NCBI RefSeq assembly: GCF_000720485.1
Contig: NZ_JOAX01000024.1
Coordinates: 1 to 64,000 of the forward strand
Origin: Streptomyces ochraceiscleroticus
GTDB lineage: Bacteria > Actinomycetota > Actinomycetes > Streptomycetales > Streptomycetaceae
Direction of reading: 5' to 3'
Length of the DNA: 64,000 bases
This document shows positions 15,963 to 25,596 of the stretch, piece by piece. Position numbers and translations under genes: made by a program. A model generated the notes under the pieces. It worked only from the letters and a program-made list of their open reading frames with translations. It did no database searches and was not told the DNA's origin. The first letter of the stretch is position 1; the number at the start of each line of letters is the position of its first letter.

Positions 15963-15983
15963 CCGGCGCGGGACCAGCGCCGG
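15963..15983 (-). terminator. Hairpin after msrA
   Basis: CCGGCGC (15963-15969) pairs with GCGCCGG (15977-15983) around 7 bases, just beyond the msrA stop on the minus strand. Confidence 0.5.
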
Positions 15984-15989
15984 CGACCG

Positions 15990-16649
15990 TCAGTCCTCCG
16001 CCTGAGCCACCCCCACCGGGCAGCTGACGCCCGTGCCGCCGATGCCGCAGTAGCCCGCGGGGTTTTTGTCGAGGTACTGCTGGTGGTAGGGCTCGGCCGG
16101 ATAGAAGGGGCCCGCGGGGAGGAGTTCGGTGGTGATGTCGGCGTAGCCGGAGGCGGTCAGGACCTTCTGGTAGGCGGCGCGGGACGCCTCGGCCGTCGCT
16201 GCCTGCTTCGGGGAGTGGGTGTAGATCGCGGAGCGGTACTGCGTGCCGACGTCGTTGCCCTGGCGGAAGCCCTGGGTGGGGTCGTGGGACTCCCAGAAGA
16301 CCTTGAGGAGGGCGGCGTAGGAGACCTTGGCGGGGTCGAAGACGACGCGGACCGCTTCCGTGTGGCCGGTGTGGCCGCTGCAGACCTCTTCGTACGTGGG
16401 GTTCGGAGTGTGGCCGCCCTGGTAGCCGACGAGGGTGGTCCATACGCCCTCCGTCTGCCAGAACTTGCGCTCGGCGCCCCAGAAGCAGCCCAGCCCGAAG
16501 TCGGCGACCTCCAGGCCCTCCGGGTACGGGCCGAGCAGGGCGTTGCCGAGGACGGTGTGGCGGTCGGGGACCGTGAACTCCGGCTCGGGACGGCCCTTCA
16601 GCGCCTCGTCGGCGGACGGGAGGTGGTTCTTGAAGCGGGAGAACAGCAT
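15990..16649 (-). CDS. msrA: Peptide-methionine (S)-S-oxide reductase
   Basis: This 219-residue enzyme repairs oxidised methionine in proteins. The active-site motif GLGCFWGAE carries the nucleophile Cys55, and the C-terminal GYCGIGG and GVSCPVG segments hold the likely resolving cysteines. Length and motif order are normal. The final 14 codons are duplicated on the far side of the ESX-like cassette, so the cassette appears to have entered at this 3' end without breaking the gene. The next gene upstream on the same strand (16752-17906) may be co-transcribed. Confidence 0.94.
   Translation of the reverse strand: MLFSRFKNHLPSADEALKGRPEPEFTVPDRHTVLGNALLGPYPEGLEVADFGLGCFWGAERKFWQTEGVWTTLVGYQGGHTPNPTYEEVCSGHTGHTEAVRVVFDPAKVSYAALLKVFWESHDPTQGFRQGNDVGTQYRSAIYTHSPKQAATAEASRAAYQKVLTASGYADITTELLPAGPFYPAEPYHQQYLDKNPAGYCGIGGTGVSCPVGVAQAED
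15994..16034. repeat. Right direct repeat flanking the 12-16 kb cassette
   Basis: This is the intact copy of the 41-bp repeat and forms the end of the msrA coding sequence. It differs from the left copy at three positions only. Confidence 0.8.
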
Positions 16650-16751
16650 CGTGATCAGGCTCCGGAGAGACGAGGAAGGGGAAGAGGAGGGGACGACGGC
16701 GGGCGGTGACTCGGTGACCGGGGAACGTCTCGAAGGCGGCGGGAATTCCGC

Positions 16752-17906
16752 TCAGAACGGGGGGCGGTCCGGCGGCAGCGTCGCCGGGGTGCCGCCCTGG
16801 GACTCCCAGCCGGCGACGGCGAGCGCGCGGTAGGTGGCGTACGCGGCGGCCGGCTGCGGGTGGTACGACCAGGGCACCGCGCCGACATGGCCGTCCACCA
16901 GGCGCAGCTGCTCCATGGCCTCGGCGTACCGCTCCGCCTGGACGAGAAACCAGATGAGGAGGTGGCGGACGTGCGGCGCCACCGGATGGGCGGCGGGCGC
17001 CTTGCTCAGCGCGTAGTGCGCGCCCTCGATGGCGCGCTCGACGACCGTGCTCTGGAAGAGGCTGCGGACCATGTTCGCCTCGGGCAGGTGGTCGTACACC
17101 GAGAAGAGCGGGAGGGCGGGGAGGAGCGAATCGGCGGCCGCGCCGGCGGCCGCGCGCTCGGTGAACGCGTCGGCGTCCTCCTTGGAGCCGTGCCACTTCT
17201 CCGACCAGTACGGGAGCGCGGCCAGATGCGCGCCCATGTGCTGCGGGGCGCGCTGGACGACCTTGGACCAGAGCTCTTCGTAATCGGGGCGGCGGTCGCC
17301 CAGCCCACGGGCCGCGGCCAGTTCGATGATGTACGGGACCGGGCTGCCGGGGGCCAGCAGCCGTGCCTCGTGGCAGACCGTGCGGGCCTCTTCCAGGATC
17401 ATGCGGAAGTCCTGCGAGCCGGGGTCGCGCATGGCCTGGACGACCAGGAACTGTGCGTGCGTCTGGGCGCCGCCGGAGTCCTTGGGCTTCTCGGAGCGCC
17501 ACGTGCGCAGCCAGATGCCACCCGGCGATCCGCCCGGCGCCTCGCTGTGCGGACCCGGCGCACCGTCACCCTCGTGCGCCGACGCGAACGCCGCGGCGCC
17601 CGCCAGCGACTGCACGCGCTGCCAGCGCCGCTCGTCGCCCTCGGGGGTGCCGGCCAGCAGCCGGGACGCCGGCCGCCAGTCCTGTGTGCGGGCGATCTCC
17701 GCCAGCGCCTCCGCCAGCTCCGGGTCGGGCCCGGGCAGCCGCGGGTCGAGCTGCTCGGCGGGGACGAAGCCGTACCCGGCCATGGGGTCGGCGACCGACG
17801 CCAGGCCATGGCCGGCCTGCTGGAGCGTGCGCCGGCGCCGCGCCAGGGGATAGCCGATCAGCCCCGCGATGGCGAGGAGGGCGATAAGGGCGAGCAGTGC
17901 TTCCAT
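16752..17906 (-). CDS. Membrane-anchored protein of unknown function
   Basis: A 384-residue protein with one N-terminal transmembrane helix (about 2-20, LLALIALLAIAGLIGYPLA) followed by RRRR, so the rest should face the cytosol. The large soluble part is helical with TPR-like spacing and several Trp residues; it is recognisable as a conserved streptomycete protein but has no assigned function. It lies between msrA and metB, two methionine-related genes, which may be coincidence. The ATG at 17906 lacks a clear ribosome binding site. Confidence 0.7.
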   Translation of the reverse strand: MEALLALIALLAIAGLIGYPLARRRRTLQQAGHGLASVADPMAGYGFVPAEQLDPRLPGPDPELAEALAEIARTQDWRPASRLLAGTPEGDERRWQRVQSLAGAAAFASAHEGDGAPGPHSEAPGGSPGGIWLRTWRSEKPKDSGGAQTHAQFLVVQAMRDPGSQDFRMILEEARTVCHEARLLAPGSPVPYIIELAAARGLGDRRPDYEELWSKVVQRAPQHMGAHLAALPYWSEKWHGSKEDADAFTERAAAGAAADSLLPALPLFSVYDHLPEANMVRSLFQSTVVERAIEGAHYALSKAPAAHPVAPHVRHLLIWFLVQAERYAEAMEQLRLVDGHVGAVPWSYHPQPAAAYATYRALAVAGWESQGGTPATLPPDRPPF

Positions 17907-18072
17907 GAGCAGTCAGTCGTTTCCAGGTCGGTCGGGACGGGGCGGCTAGGTCGGATCGGTGCATGGGTCGGTCGGTCGCGTCGCGTAGGGCGGATGCGGC
18001 ACGGTGTCTTGTTCTCTTTCCACTCTCCAGCGAAGCAGAAAGTTCCTGGCCGCGTGCAAGCCTGTGGACGAC

Positions 18073-18078
18073 TACCCT
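18073..18078 (+). promoter_or_regulatory. Candidate -10 box before metB
   Basis: TACCCT ends 8 bases before the metB ATG and no Shine-Dalgarno sequence is visible between them. Confidence 0.35.
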
Positions 18079-18086
18079 CGTCAGCC

Positions 18087-19247
18087 ATGAGTGATCAGCG
18101 CGGACAGCGCCATCAGCACTTCGAAACCCTTGCCATTCACGCAGGTCAGGAGGCCGACCAGGCGACCGGCGCGGTATCGGTGCCCATCTACCAGGTCTCC
18201 ACGTACAAGCAGGACGGCGTGGGCGGGCTGCGCGGCGGTTACGAGTACAGCCGCAGCGCCAACCCGACCCGCACGGCCCTGGAGGAGAACCTCGCCGCTC
18301 TGGACGGCGGCCGCCGCGGCCTGGCCTTCGCCTCCGGCCTGGCCGCCGAGGACTGCCTCCTGCGGACCCTGCTCGTCCCCGGTGACCACGTCGTCATCCC
18401 CGACGACGCGTACGGCGGCACGTTCCGCCTCTTCGCCAAGGTCGCCGAGCGCTGGGGCGTGGAGTGGTCGGTCGCCTCCTCCTCCGACCCGCGGGCCGTA
18501 CGGGAGGCGGTCCGGCCGCGTACGAAGGCGATCTGGGTCGAGACGCCCAGCAACCCGCTGCTCGGCATCACCGACATCGCGGCCCTCGCCGACGTCGCGC
18601 GCACCGCGGGTGCGAAGCTCGTCGTCGACAACACCTTCGCCAGCCCCTACCTCCAGCAGCCGCTCGCGCTCGGCGCCGACGTGGTCGTGTACTCGACGAC
18701 CAAGTACATGGGCGGCCACTCGGACGTGGTGGGCGGCGCGCTGGTCGTCGACGACGAAGCGCTGGGCGAGGAGCTGGCCTTCCACCAGAACGCGATGGGC
18801 GCGATCGCCGGGCCGTTCGACGCCTGGCTGGTGATGCGCGGCATCAAGACACTCGCCGTACGGATGGACCGGCACAGCGCCAACGCGGCGCGGGTCGCCG
18901 AGCTGCTGGCCGCGCACCCGAAGGTGACCAAGGTGTACTACCCGGGGCTGCCGGACCACCCCGGCCACGAGACCGCCGCCAAGCAGATGCGGTCCTTCGG
19001 GGGCATGGTGTCCTTCCAGGTCGCGGGCGGTGAGCAGGCCGCGGTGGACGTCTGCGACCGGGCGAAGCTGTTCACGCTGGGCGAGTCGCTGGGCGGCGTG
19101 GAGTCGCTGATCGAGCACCCCGGCCGGATGACGCACGCCTCGGCGGCGGGCTCCGCGCTGGAGGTACCGGCCGACCTCGTACGGCTCTCGGTCGGCATCG
19201 AGTCCGTCGACGACCTGCTCGCGGACCTGACGCAGGCGCTGGGCTAG
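18087..19247 (+). CDS. metB: Cystathionine gamma-synthase/lyase-type PLP enzyme
   Basis: A 386-residue Cys/Met-metabolism PLP enzyme. The Schiff-base Lys206 lies in YSTTKYMGGHSD; the YEYSRSANPTR, DDAYGGTFR and SLGGVESL segments are those of the cystathionine gamma-synthase/lyase group. Streptomycete orthologues at this position are annotated as gamma-synthase, but members of this subfamily can act as gamma-lyases, so direction (methionine synthesis or reverse transsulfuration) is not proved. The frame is open far upstream; 18087 is chosen because family similarity begins there. Confidence 0.9.
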   Translation: MSDQRGQRHQHFETLAIHAGQEADQATGAVSVPIYQVSTYKQDGVGGLRGGYEYSRSANPTRTALEENLAALDGGRRGLAFASGLAAEDCLLRTLLVPGDHVVIPDDAYGGTFRLFAKVAERWGVEWSVASSSDPRAVREAVRPRTKAIWVETPSNPLLGITDIAALADVARTAGAKLVVDNTFASPYLQQPLALGADVVVYSTTKYMGGHSDVVGGALVVDDEALGEELAFHQNAMGAIAGPFDAWLVMRGIKTLAVRMDRHSANAARVAELLAAHPKVTKVYYPGLPDHPGHETAAKQMRSFGGMVSFQVAGGEQAAVDVCDRAKLFTLGESLGGVESLIEHPGRMTHASAAGSALEVPADLVRLSVGIESVDDLLADLTQALG

Positions 19248-19264
19248 GCGGTACCGGTGCTCCG

Positions 19265-19292
19265 GGGCGCCGCCCAGCGCGCGGCGGCGCCC
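19265..19292 (+). terminator. Terminator after metB
   Basis: GGGCGCCGCC (19265-19274) pairs with GGCGGCGCCC (19283-19292) around an 8-base loop, between two convergent genes. Confidence 0.55.
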
Positions 19293-19314
19293 GGCCGGGC
19301 TCGGAGCGGGCGCG

Positions 19315-19566
19315 TCACCACCCCTCCAGCGGAGGCGTCGTCCGCGTGGGCGGCGGCATCCACGGCTGCTGGGTGACGGCCCAGCACGTGAACGCCACGG
19401 CCGCCAGGAACAGCAGCAGCCAGCCGGCCCGCTCCAGCCGGCGCCGCCGCAGCAGCAGCCGGCGCCCGCGTGCGGCGGCCCGCAGCGCGAGGTCGGGCGG
19501 GACGAACGGGTGCGGCCCGTCGAGCATCCGCCGCACCTCCGCCTCCTTGCGGTCGGGCGGACTCAC
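19315..19566 (-). CDS. Small single-pass membrane protein after a sigma factor gene
   Basis: An 83-residue protein with an N-terminal charged region containing RRMLDG, a very basic stretch (RGRRLLLRRRRLE) and one transmembrane helix (about 48-66), then a Pro/Thr tail. It follows the sigma factor-like gene by 31 bases on the same strand, the place of an anti-sigma factor, but no zinc-binding HxxxCxxC motif is present. The start is a GTG without a strong ribosome binding site. Confidence 0.55.
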   Translation of the reverse strand: MSPPDRKEAEVRRMLDGPHPFVPPDLALRAAARGRRLLLRRRRLERAGWLLLFLAAVAFTCWAVTQQPWMPPPTRTTPPLEGW

Positions 19567-19597
19567 GGCACCACCGCCCCGGCCGCGACGTGCGCAC

Positions 19598-20089
19598 TCA
19601 CGAGGCCACCGCCCCGGTCCCCGCGGCGGCGGGCGGCGGCCCGGCGCCGTGCCCGGTGCTGCGCAGCTCCGCGATCGCGTGCAGGCACAGGGCGTGCACG
19701 CGCTCGGCGGGGAGACCCAGTTGGGCCGCGGTCTGCTCCTCGGCGACGCCCTCGTACAGCCGCAGGACGAGAACCAGCCGTTCCTGCGGGGTGAGCCGGT
19801 CCAGCAGGCCGCCGCGCGGCCGCCGGTGCCGCCACGCCGTACGGGCGAAGTGCCCGGCCAGCTCCTGGCGGGTGCGGTCGTAGGGGTCCTCGCCGCGCAG
19901 CCGGTCCCAGGACGCGTACGTACGGGCCAGCGCGCTGGTCAGCAGTTCCTCGGCGGCGGGCGCGGGGCCGCCGGACGGTTCGGCCGTCAGCAGCGTGGCC
20001 GTGTGCAGCAGCCGGCCCGCCGCGCCCGCCACGAAGGCTTCGAATTCCTGGGCGCGGCGGTGCTCCAGTGCTGCCCGCCGCTCTCGCAC
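19598..20089 (-). CDS. SigE-family ECF sigma factor-like protein
   Basis: A 163-residue protein beginning with the FEAFVAGAAGRLLHTATLL helix (sigma region 2-like) and ending with a sigma region 4 helix-turn-helix, LTPQERLVLVLRLYEGVAEE then QLGLPAERVHAL. This matches the short SigE-type sigma factors of actinomycetes, although region 2 looks degenerate around the -10-recognition helices. The GTG at 20089 is preferred to upstream starts because GGGAGG precedes it closely. Its promoter targets are unknown; the downstream small membrane protein may restrain it. Confidence 0.65.
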   Translation of the reverse strand: MRERRAALEHRRAQEFEAFVAGAAGRLLHTATLLTAEPSGGPAPAAEELLTSALARTYASWDRLRGEDPYDRTRQELAGHFARTAWRHRRPRGGLLDRLTPQERLVLVLRLYEGVAEEQTAAQLGLPAERVHALCLHAIAELRSTGHGAGPPPAAAGTGAVAS

Positions 20090-20210
20090 AGCGCCTCCCG
20101 GCTCGCGGGCCCGGCGGCCCGGCCATGGCTCCATGGCACGGCAGCGCGGGCGGGAGGTCAAGAGCCGTGCGGCAGGCGGTACCACCCGGGAAGCCGCTCC
20201 CGGGCTTCGT

Positions 20211-20711
20211 TCAGGACGCCGGTGCCCCCGGGGACAGCGACGCCGTCACCGTCGAGAGCGAGGTGTTGAAGCGGGTCAGGAGCGTGGTGAAGGCGTTGCG
20301 CTCCTCCTCGCTCCACTCCTCCGTGACCAGCGCCATCAGCTCGCGGCGCGAGGCGCGTACCTCCTCCAGGCGGGCCCGGCCGCGCTCGGAGAGCTGCAGG
20401 ACGACCGCGCGCCCGTCCTCGGGGTGCGAGGCGCGGGTGACCAGCCCCGCGTCGACCAGCGGCGCGACCTGGCGGGTGACCGTGGAGGAGTCGATGCCCA
20501 TGCCGGCTGCCAGGGCCTTGACGCCCATCGCGCCCTCCTGGTCGAGCCGGTTGAGCAGCAGGTAGGCGGCGCGGTCCATGGAGTTGCGCGCCTGCCCGAC
20601 CCCGCCGAGCCGGCTCTGCTCGGCGCGGCGGGCGAAGACGGCCACTTGATGTTGCAGCGCGTCAAGAAGAGCGGGGTCGGTGTGGGTCGTCATGTCCGAA
20701 GAGGTGGGCAT
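20211..20711 (-). CDS. MarR-family transcriptional regulator
   Basis: A 166-residue winged-helix protein. The recognition region GVKALAAGMGIDSSTVTRQV and the wing segment RASHPEDGRAVVLQLSERG are typical for MarR. Flanking helices (10-45 and 125-155) would form the dimer interface. It is divergent from threonine dehydratase, so it may control that gene or itself; its ligand is unknown. A second in-frame ATG at 20693 is an alternative start. Confidence 0.85.
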   Translation of the reverse strand: MPTSSDMTTHTDPALLDALQHQVAVFARRAEQSRLGGVGQARNSMDRAAYLLLNRLDQEGAMGVKALAAGMGIDSSTVTRQVAPLVDAGLVTRASHPEDGRAVVLQLSERGRARLEEVRASRRELMALVTEEWSEEERNAFTTLLTRFNTSLSTVTASLSPGAPAS

Positions 20712-20867
20712 GGCCGGTTGCTCGCTTCATGGGGGTGCGTACGGATTGGGGGACAGAGTACGCGGCCCGCGCGGGGACCGTACCGGCGCTGACCAAAGAT
20801 GTACGGCCGCGGGGCGGCTCTCCGGGCCGCGGGCGCCCGCGGCGGCGCGAGCTGTAAGACTGGCGCC

Positions 20868-22175
20868 ATGGCCGATCACACGCCGCAGACGCCCGCTTCC
20901 GCCGCATCCGGGGCCCCCGGTCCCGCGGCGGCCGCCACCGTTCCGCGGGCCGCCGCAGACACAGGGGTGCTTCCCGCCGTCACGCTTGACGACATCATCG
21001 GAGCGCAGAAGCTGCTGTCCGGGGTGAGCCGGTCCACCGCCATGGAGGGCAGCCGTTACCTGTCCGGGCTGGTGGGCGCGCCGGTGCACTTCAAGTGCGA
21101 GAACCTCCAGCGCACCGGCTCGTTCAAGATCCGCGGCGCTTATGTGCGGATCGCGGGGCTCTCTGCGGAGGAACGTTCCTGCGGAGTGGTGGCGGCGAGC
21201 GCCGGCAACCACGCGCAGGGCGTGGCGCTGGCCGCGTCCCTGCTGGGCGTCCGCTCGACCGTCTTCATGCCGGAAGGCGCACCGCTGCCCAAGGTCGCCG
21301 CGACCCGCGACTACGGCGCCGAGGTGCGGCTGCACGGTCAGGTCGTCGACGAGACGCTGGCCGCAGCGCAGGAGTACGCCCGTAAGACGGGCGCGGTCTT
21401 CATCCACCCCTTCGACCACCGCGACATCATCGCCGGGCAGGGCACGGTCGGCCTGGAGATCCTGGAGCAGTGTCCCGAGGTCCGCACGATCGTGGTCGGC
21501 ATCGGGGGCGGCGGGCTCGCCGCGGGCGTCGCGGTCGCCGTGAAGGCGGTACGGCCCGACGTGCGGATCATCGGCGTGCAGGCGGCGGGCGCCGCCGCGT
21601 ACCCGCCCTCGCTGGCCGCCGGGCGCCCGGTCTCGATCGAGTCCCCGGCCACGATGGCGGACGGCATCAAGGTCGGGCGGCCGGGCGACGTGCCCTTCGG
21701 GATCATCGGCGAGCTGGTCGACGAGGTCCGTACGGTCTCAGAGGACGCCCTCTCCAGCGCCCTGCTGCTCTGCCTGGAGCGGGCGAAGATGGTCGTGGAG
21801 CCGGCCGGCGCGAGCCCGGTCGCCGCGCTGCTCTCGGAGCCGGCGGCGTTCCAGGGGCCGGTGGTCGCGGTGCTCTCCGGCGGCAACGTCGACCCGCTGC
21901 TCACGCAGCGCATCCTGCGGCACGGCATGGCCGCGGCCGGCCGCTACCTGTCGCTGCGGCTGCGCCTGACGGACCGCCCGGGCGCGCTCGCGACGCTGCT
22001 GGGCGTGCTGTCCGAGGCGGACGCCAATGTGCTCGACGTGAGCCACGTACGGACCGATCCCCGGCTCGGCATCACGGAGGCCGAGGTCGAACTGCACCTG
22101 GAGACGCAGGGGCCGGAGCACTGCACGGAGGTCGGCACGGCGCTCCACGAGGCGGGGTACACCGTGATCGCCTGA
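20868..22175 (+). CDS. ilvA: Threonine dehydratase with C-terminal ACT domain
   Basis: A 435-residue fold-type II PLP enzyme converting threonine to 2-oxobutanoate and ammonia. The PLP lysine is K87 in SFKIRGAYVR; SAGNHAQGVA and GGGGLAAGVA are the substrate and phosphate-binding loops. Residues about 355-435 form one ACT-like domain (YLSLRLRLTDRPGALATLL), so allosteric control by an amino acid is likely. The single ACT domain resembles the catabolic-type/short biosynthetic enzymes of actinomycetes, so which role it has is uncertain. The start has no ribosome binding site, but TAAGAC lies 7 bases upstream. Confidence 0.9.
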   Translation: MADHTPQTPASAASGAPGPAAAATVPRAAADTGVLPAVTLDDIIGAQKLLSGVSRSTAMEGSRYLSGLVGAPVHFKCENLQRTGSFKIRGAYVRIAGLSAEERSCGVVAASAGNHAQGVALAASLLGVRSTVFMPEGAPLPKVAATRDYGAEVRLHGQVVDETLAAAQEYARKTGAVFIHPFDHRDIIAGQGTVGLEILEQCPEVRTIVVGIGGGGLAAGVAVAVKAVRPDVRIIGVQAAGAAAYPPSLAAGRPVSIESPATMADGIKVGRPGDVPFGIIGELVDEVRTVSEDALSSALLLCLERAKMVVEPAGASPVAALLSEPAAFQGPVVAVLSGGNVDPLLTQRILRHGMAAAGRYLSLRLRLTDRPGALATLLGVLSEADANVLDVSHVRTDPRLGITEAEVELHLETQGPEHCTEVGTALHEAGYTVIA

Positions 22176-22201
22176 CCGCCGGAACACGGCATATACCGCT
22201 G

Positions 22202-22229
22202 CGGCCGATGTCCCCTGGGGCATCGGCCG
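22202..22229 (+). terminator. Terminator after threonine dehydratase
   Basis: CGGCCGATG (22202-22210) pairs with CATCGGCCG (22221-22229), and the 10-base loop itself contains CCCC/GGGG. Confidence 0.6.
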
Positions 22230-22258
22230 TTGGCGTGCGTACCCGAAGGTGGCTCGAC

Positions 22259-22275
22259 TATCGCGATGTATCGCG
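22259..22275. promoter_or_regulatory. Possible operator upstream of the ABC exporter
   Basis: TATCGCG is repeated directly at 22259-22265 and 22269-22275, one helical turn apart, and the first copy forms the palindrome ATCGCGAT. It lies about 160 bases before the transporter start, in a 257-base gene-free region. No regulator for it is encoded nearby. Confidence 0.35.
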
Positions 22276-22432
22276 TTCTGGGTAACATCCGTGGAACGGT
22301 CGGCGAAAGGCGCGCCGGAACGGTCTCTTCCTGTGGCGCAATCGTGGCGTCCTGTGACGCCGGCCGTCCGCCGAGCGGGTGAAGTCCGGCAAACGTAAGA
22401 TTTCCCTCGAAACCAACCCCGGGAGTGCCTAG

Positions 22433-23397
<965 letters not shown>

Positions 23398-23401
<4 letters not shown>

Positions 23402-24264
23402 GCGTCATGACGGAGGCGTCCCGGCGGGCCGGTGCGCCGCAGCCGGGCGGCATCGGACGGTCCGTACGGGACTCGCTCGTGGTCGCCCAGCGCAACCTCA
23501 TCAGAATGCTGCGCATCCCGGAGGTGGTGATCTTCGGGCTGGTGCAGCCGATCATGTTCGTGGTGCTGTTCAGCTACGTCTTCGGCGGCGCGATCCAGTT
23601 GCCGGGGCAGCAGGGGCCCATCGACCCCGCGCAGTACCGCGCCTTCCTGATGGCGGGCATCTTCGCGCAGACCGTCACCTTCGCCACGGCGGGCGCGGGC
23701 GCGGGCATCGCGGACGACATGCACAAGGGCCTCATCGACCGCTTCCGGTCACTGCCGATGGCCCGCGGCGCGGTCCTTACCGGGCGCACGCTCGCCGACC
23801 TCGTACAGACCGCGCTCACCCTCGTCGTCATCTCGGTCGTCGCGCTGATCATCGGCTGGCGCACGCACGAGAACCTCGGCAAGGTACTGGCCGGATTCGC
23901 CCTGCTGCTCCTGCTGGGGTACGCCTTCTCGTGGATCGGCGCGCTGATCGGGCTGTCCGTGCGGACCCCCGAGGCGGCGACCTCCGGCGGCCTGATCTGG
24001 CTGTTCCCGCTGACCTTCGTCTCGAACGCGTTCGTGCCCTCGGACTCCATGCCGGCGTTTCTGCAGCACATCGCCGAGTGGAACCCCTTCAGCGCCACGG
24101 TGCAGGCCGCGCGCGAGCTCTTCGGCAATCTGCCGCCCGGCTATCCGGTGCCGGATGCCTGGCCCATGCAGCACCCGGTCCTGGCCTCGGTGCTGTGGTC
24201 GGTCGCCATCATCGCGGCCTTCCGCACGCTGGCGGTACGGAAGTACCGGTCGGCGACGGCGTGA
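23398..24264 (+). CDS. ABC-2 type exporter permease, DrrB type
   Basis: A 288-residue membrane protein with about six hydrophobic helices and the ABC-2 layout: a cytosolic amino-terminal tail (about 1-40), the conserved QRNLIRMLRIPEVVIFGLVQ start, and the LTFVSNAFVPSDSMP loop seen in DrrB-like permeases. It is coupled to the ATPase gene through ATGA. Together they would pump a hydrophobic compound out of the cell. A strong bidirectional hairpin follows. Confidence 0.9.
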
Positions 24265-24284
24265 GCGGGCGCGCGCGGACACGT

Positions 24285-24316
24285 CGAGGGCCCGGGTCGG
24301 CAGACCCGGGCCCTCG
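24285..24316. terminator. Bidirectional terminator between the exporter and greA
   Basis: CGAGGGCCCGGGTC (24285-24298) and GACCCGGGCCCTCG (24303-24316) form a perfect 14-pair stem with a GGCA loop between convergent genes. Confidence 0.85.
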
Positions 24317-24367
24317 GTGGTGCGATGCGGCCGGCGCGTGTCGCGGCGCGGCCGTGGTCCGTGCGGC

Positions 24368-24865
24368 TCAGCCCGTGTAGGGCTTGGCCTCCAGGATCTT
24401 CACGGCCGCCTTCTTGCCGTTGGGCAGCTCGTACTCAGCGGTCTCGCCGATCTTCTTCCCGTTGACCCCGGTGCCCAGCGGGGACTGCGGGGAGTAGGTC
24501 TCGATGTCCGAGCTCGCGTACTCCCGCGAAGCCAGCAGGAACGTCAGCGTGTCGTCCGGGTCTCCGTCGAACGCGATGGTGACGACCGTGCCGGGGGCCA
24601 CGACACCGGCGGCGGCGGGCGCCTCGCCGACCTTCGCCGTTTCCAGCAACTGCTTGAGCTGGCGCATGCGAAGGTCCTGCTTGCCCTGCTCTTCCTTGGC
24701 CGCGTGGTACCCGGCGTTCTCCTTCAGGTCACCTTCCTCGCGGGCCGCCGCGATCTTTTCGGTGATCTCGGCGCGTGCGGGACCAGACAGGTACTCCAGC
24801 TCGGCCTTGAGCTGGTCGTACGCCTCCTGGGTCAGCCAGGTGACGTTGTCGCTGGTCTGGGTCAC
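24368..24865 (-). CDS. greA: Transcription elongation factor GreA
   Basis: A 165-residue protein of normal GreA length. The N-terminal coiled coil contains the tip acidic residues in REEGDLKENAGYHAAKEEQG, which enter the RNA polymerase secondary channel and stimulate transcript cleavage. The C-terminal FKBP-like domain has SPLGTGVNGKKIGE. The GTG at 24865 is chosen because GAGGAG lies 5 bases upstream; the open frame beyond it is not family sequence. Confidence 0.95.
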   Translation of the reverse strand: MTQTSDNVTWLTQEAYDQLKAELEYLSGPARAEITEKIAAAREEGDLKENAGYHAAKEEQGKQDLRMRQLKQLLETAKVGEAPAAAGVVAPGTVVTIAFDGDPDDTLTFLLASREYASSDIETYSPQSPLGTGVNGKKIGETAEYELPNGKKAAVKILEAKPYTG

Positions 24866-25065
24866 AGGTGCTCCTCGTCGGTACTGGGGATAAATCAAAC
24901 GCCCTACCAGGAAGGCTTGCGCCTTCTCGGGTGGGCGAAACCACGAGCCTAACAATTACGGCACAAAAGGGGGAGCGGTAAACCGCAAAAAACACGTCAC
25001 CGCTGGTCAGCGTGGCCGGGAGGCGATTTCGGGCGAGTCCCGGAACGGGCGTCGGCCGCCGGCTG

Positions 25066-25488
25066 TCAGGTGCTTGCGCCCGAGGCGTCCGAGGCCGTGC
25101 AGCCGACCAGTTCGGCGTTGGTCGCCCGGGCCGTGGTCCGGATCGTGATCACCGTGTCGACCTGGCCCTTCGCCTGATCCACCGGGACGTCCTTGCGGCC
25201 GACCTCGGCGCCGTCGGCGGACTGCGAGCGCAGCGTGCACACGCCCTTCGCGTCGGCGTCCTTCACGACCTCCAGATGCGCCTGCACCGCGGTGTCGGAG
25301 ACGACCTTGTACGAGACCAGGCGGCCGCTGAGGTCCTGCCCGGTGATGTAGGAGATGCCGAACCAGGCGATCACGGCGACCAGCGCGGCGCCGAGCACCG
25401 CGCCGATGACCTTGAGCTTGCGGTCGGCTCGCTCGTCGGCGGTACGGCCGTACCGTCCGTCGGGCAGTCCGTCGCGCACCGCGGCCAT
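25066..25488 (-). CDS. DUF4307 membrane protein
   Basis: A 140-residue protein with a cytosolic start (GRYGRTADERADRKLKV), one transmembrane helix (about 28-50) and an extracytoplasmic domain of about 85 residues with two Cys (VCTLRS and ELVGCTA) that could form a disulfide. This is the DUF4307 pattern found next to mca in actinomycetes. Its function is unknown. AGGAGGAAGATC directly precedes the ATG. It is divergent from mca. Confidence 0.85.
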   Translation of the reverse strand: MAAVRDGLPDGRYGRTADERADRKLKVIGAVLGAALVAVIAWFGISYITGQDLSGRLVSYKVVSDTAVQAHLEVVKDADAKGVCTLRSQSADGAEVGRKDVPVDQAKGQVDTVITIRTTARATNAELVGCTASDASGAST

Positions 25489-25596
25489 GATCTTCCTCCT
25501 GGTAAGGGGGACCTGGAATTAAATGCCCCCTCGCTTCGGTCACTATAGAAGGCGTCGTTCCACGGCGTCCCATGACCCTTGACTGAGGATCGAGTC

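Noticed and set aside
11958..16034. Annotating the cassette as an ICE or prophage
   Set aside because: No integrase, excisionase, replication or phage genes are present between the repeats.
17907..18086. A SAM or other riboswitch before metB
   Set aside because: No conserved helical pattern was found, and the start codon appears to be leaderless.
22293..22329. GGAAC...TCTCTT elements before the ABC exporter, considered as an ECF promoter
   Set aside because: The spacing is 26 or 2 bases, not the required 16-17.
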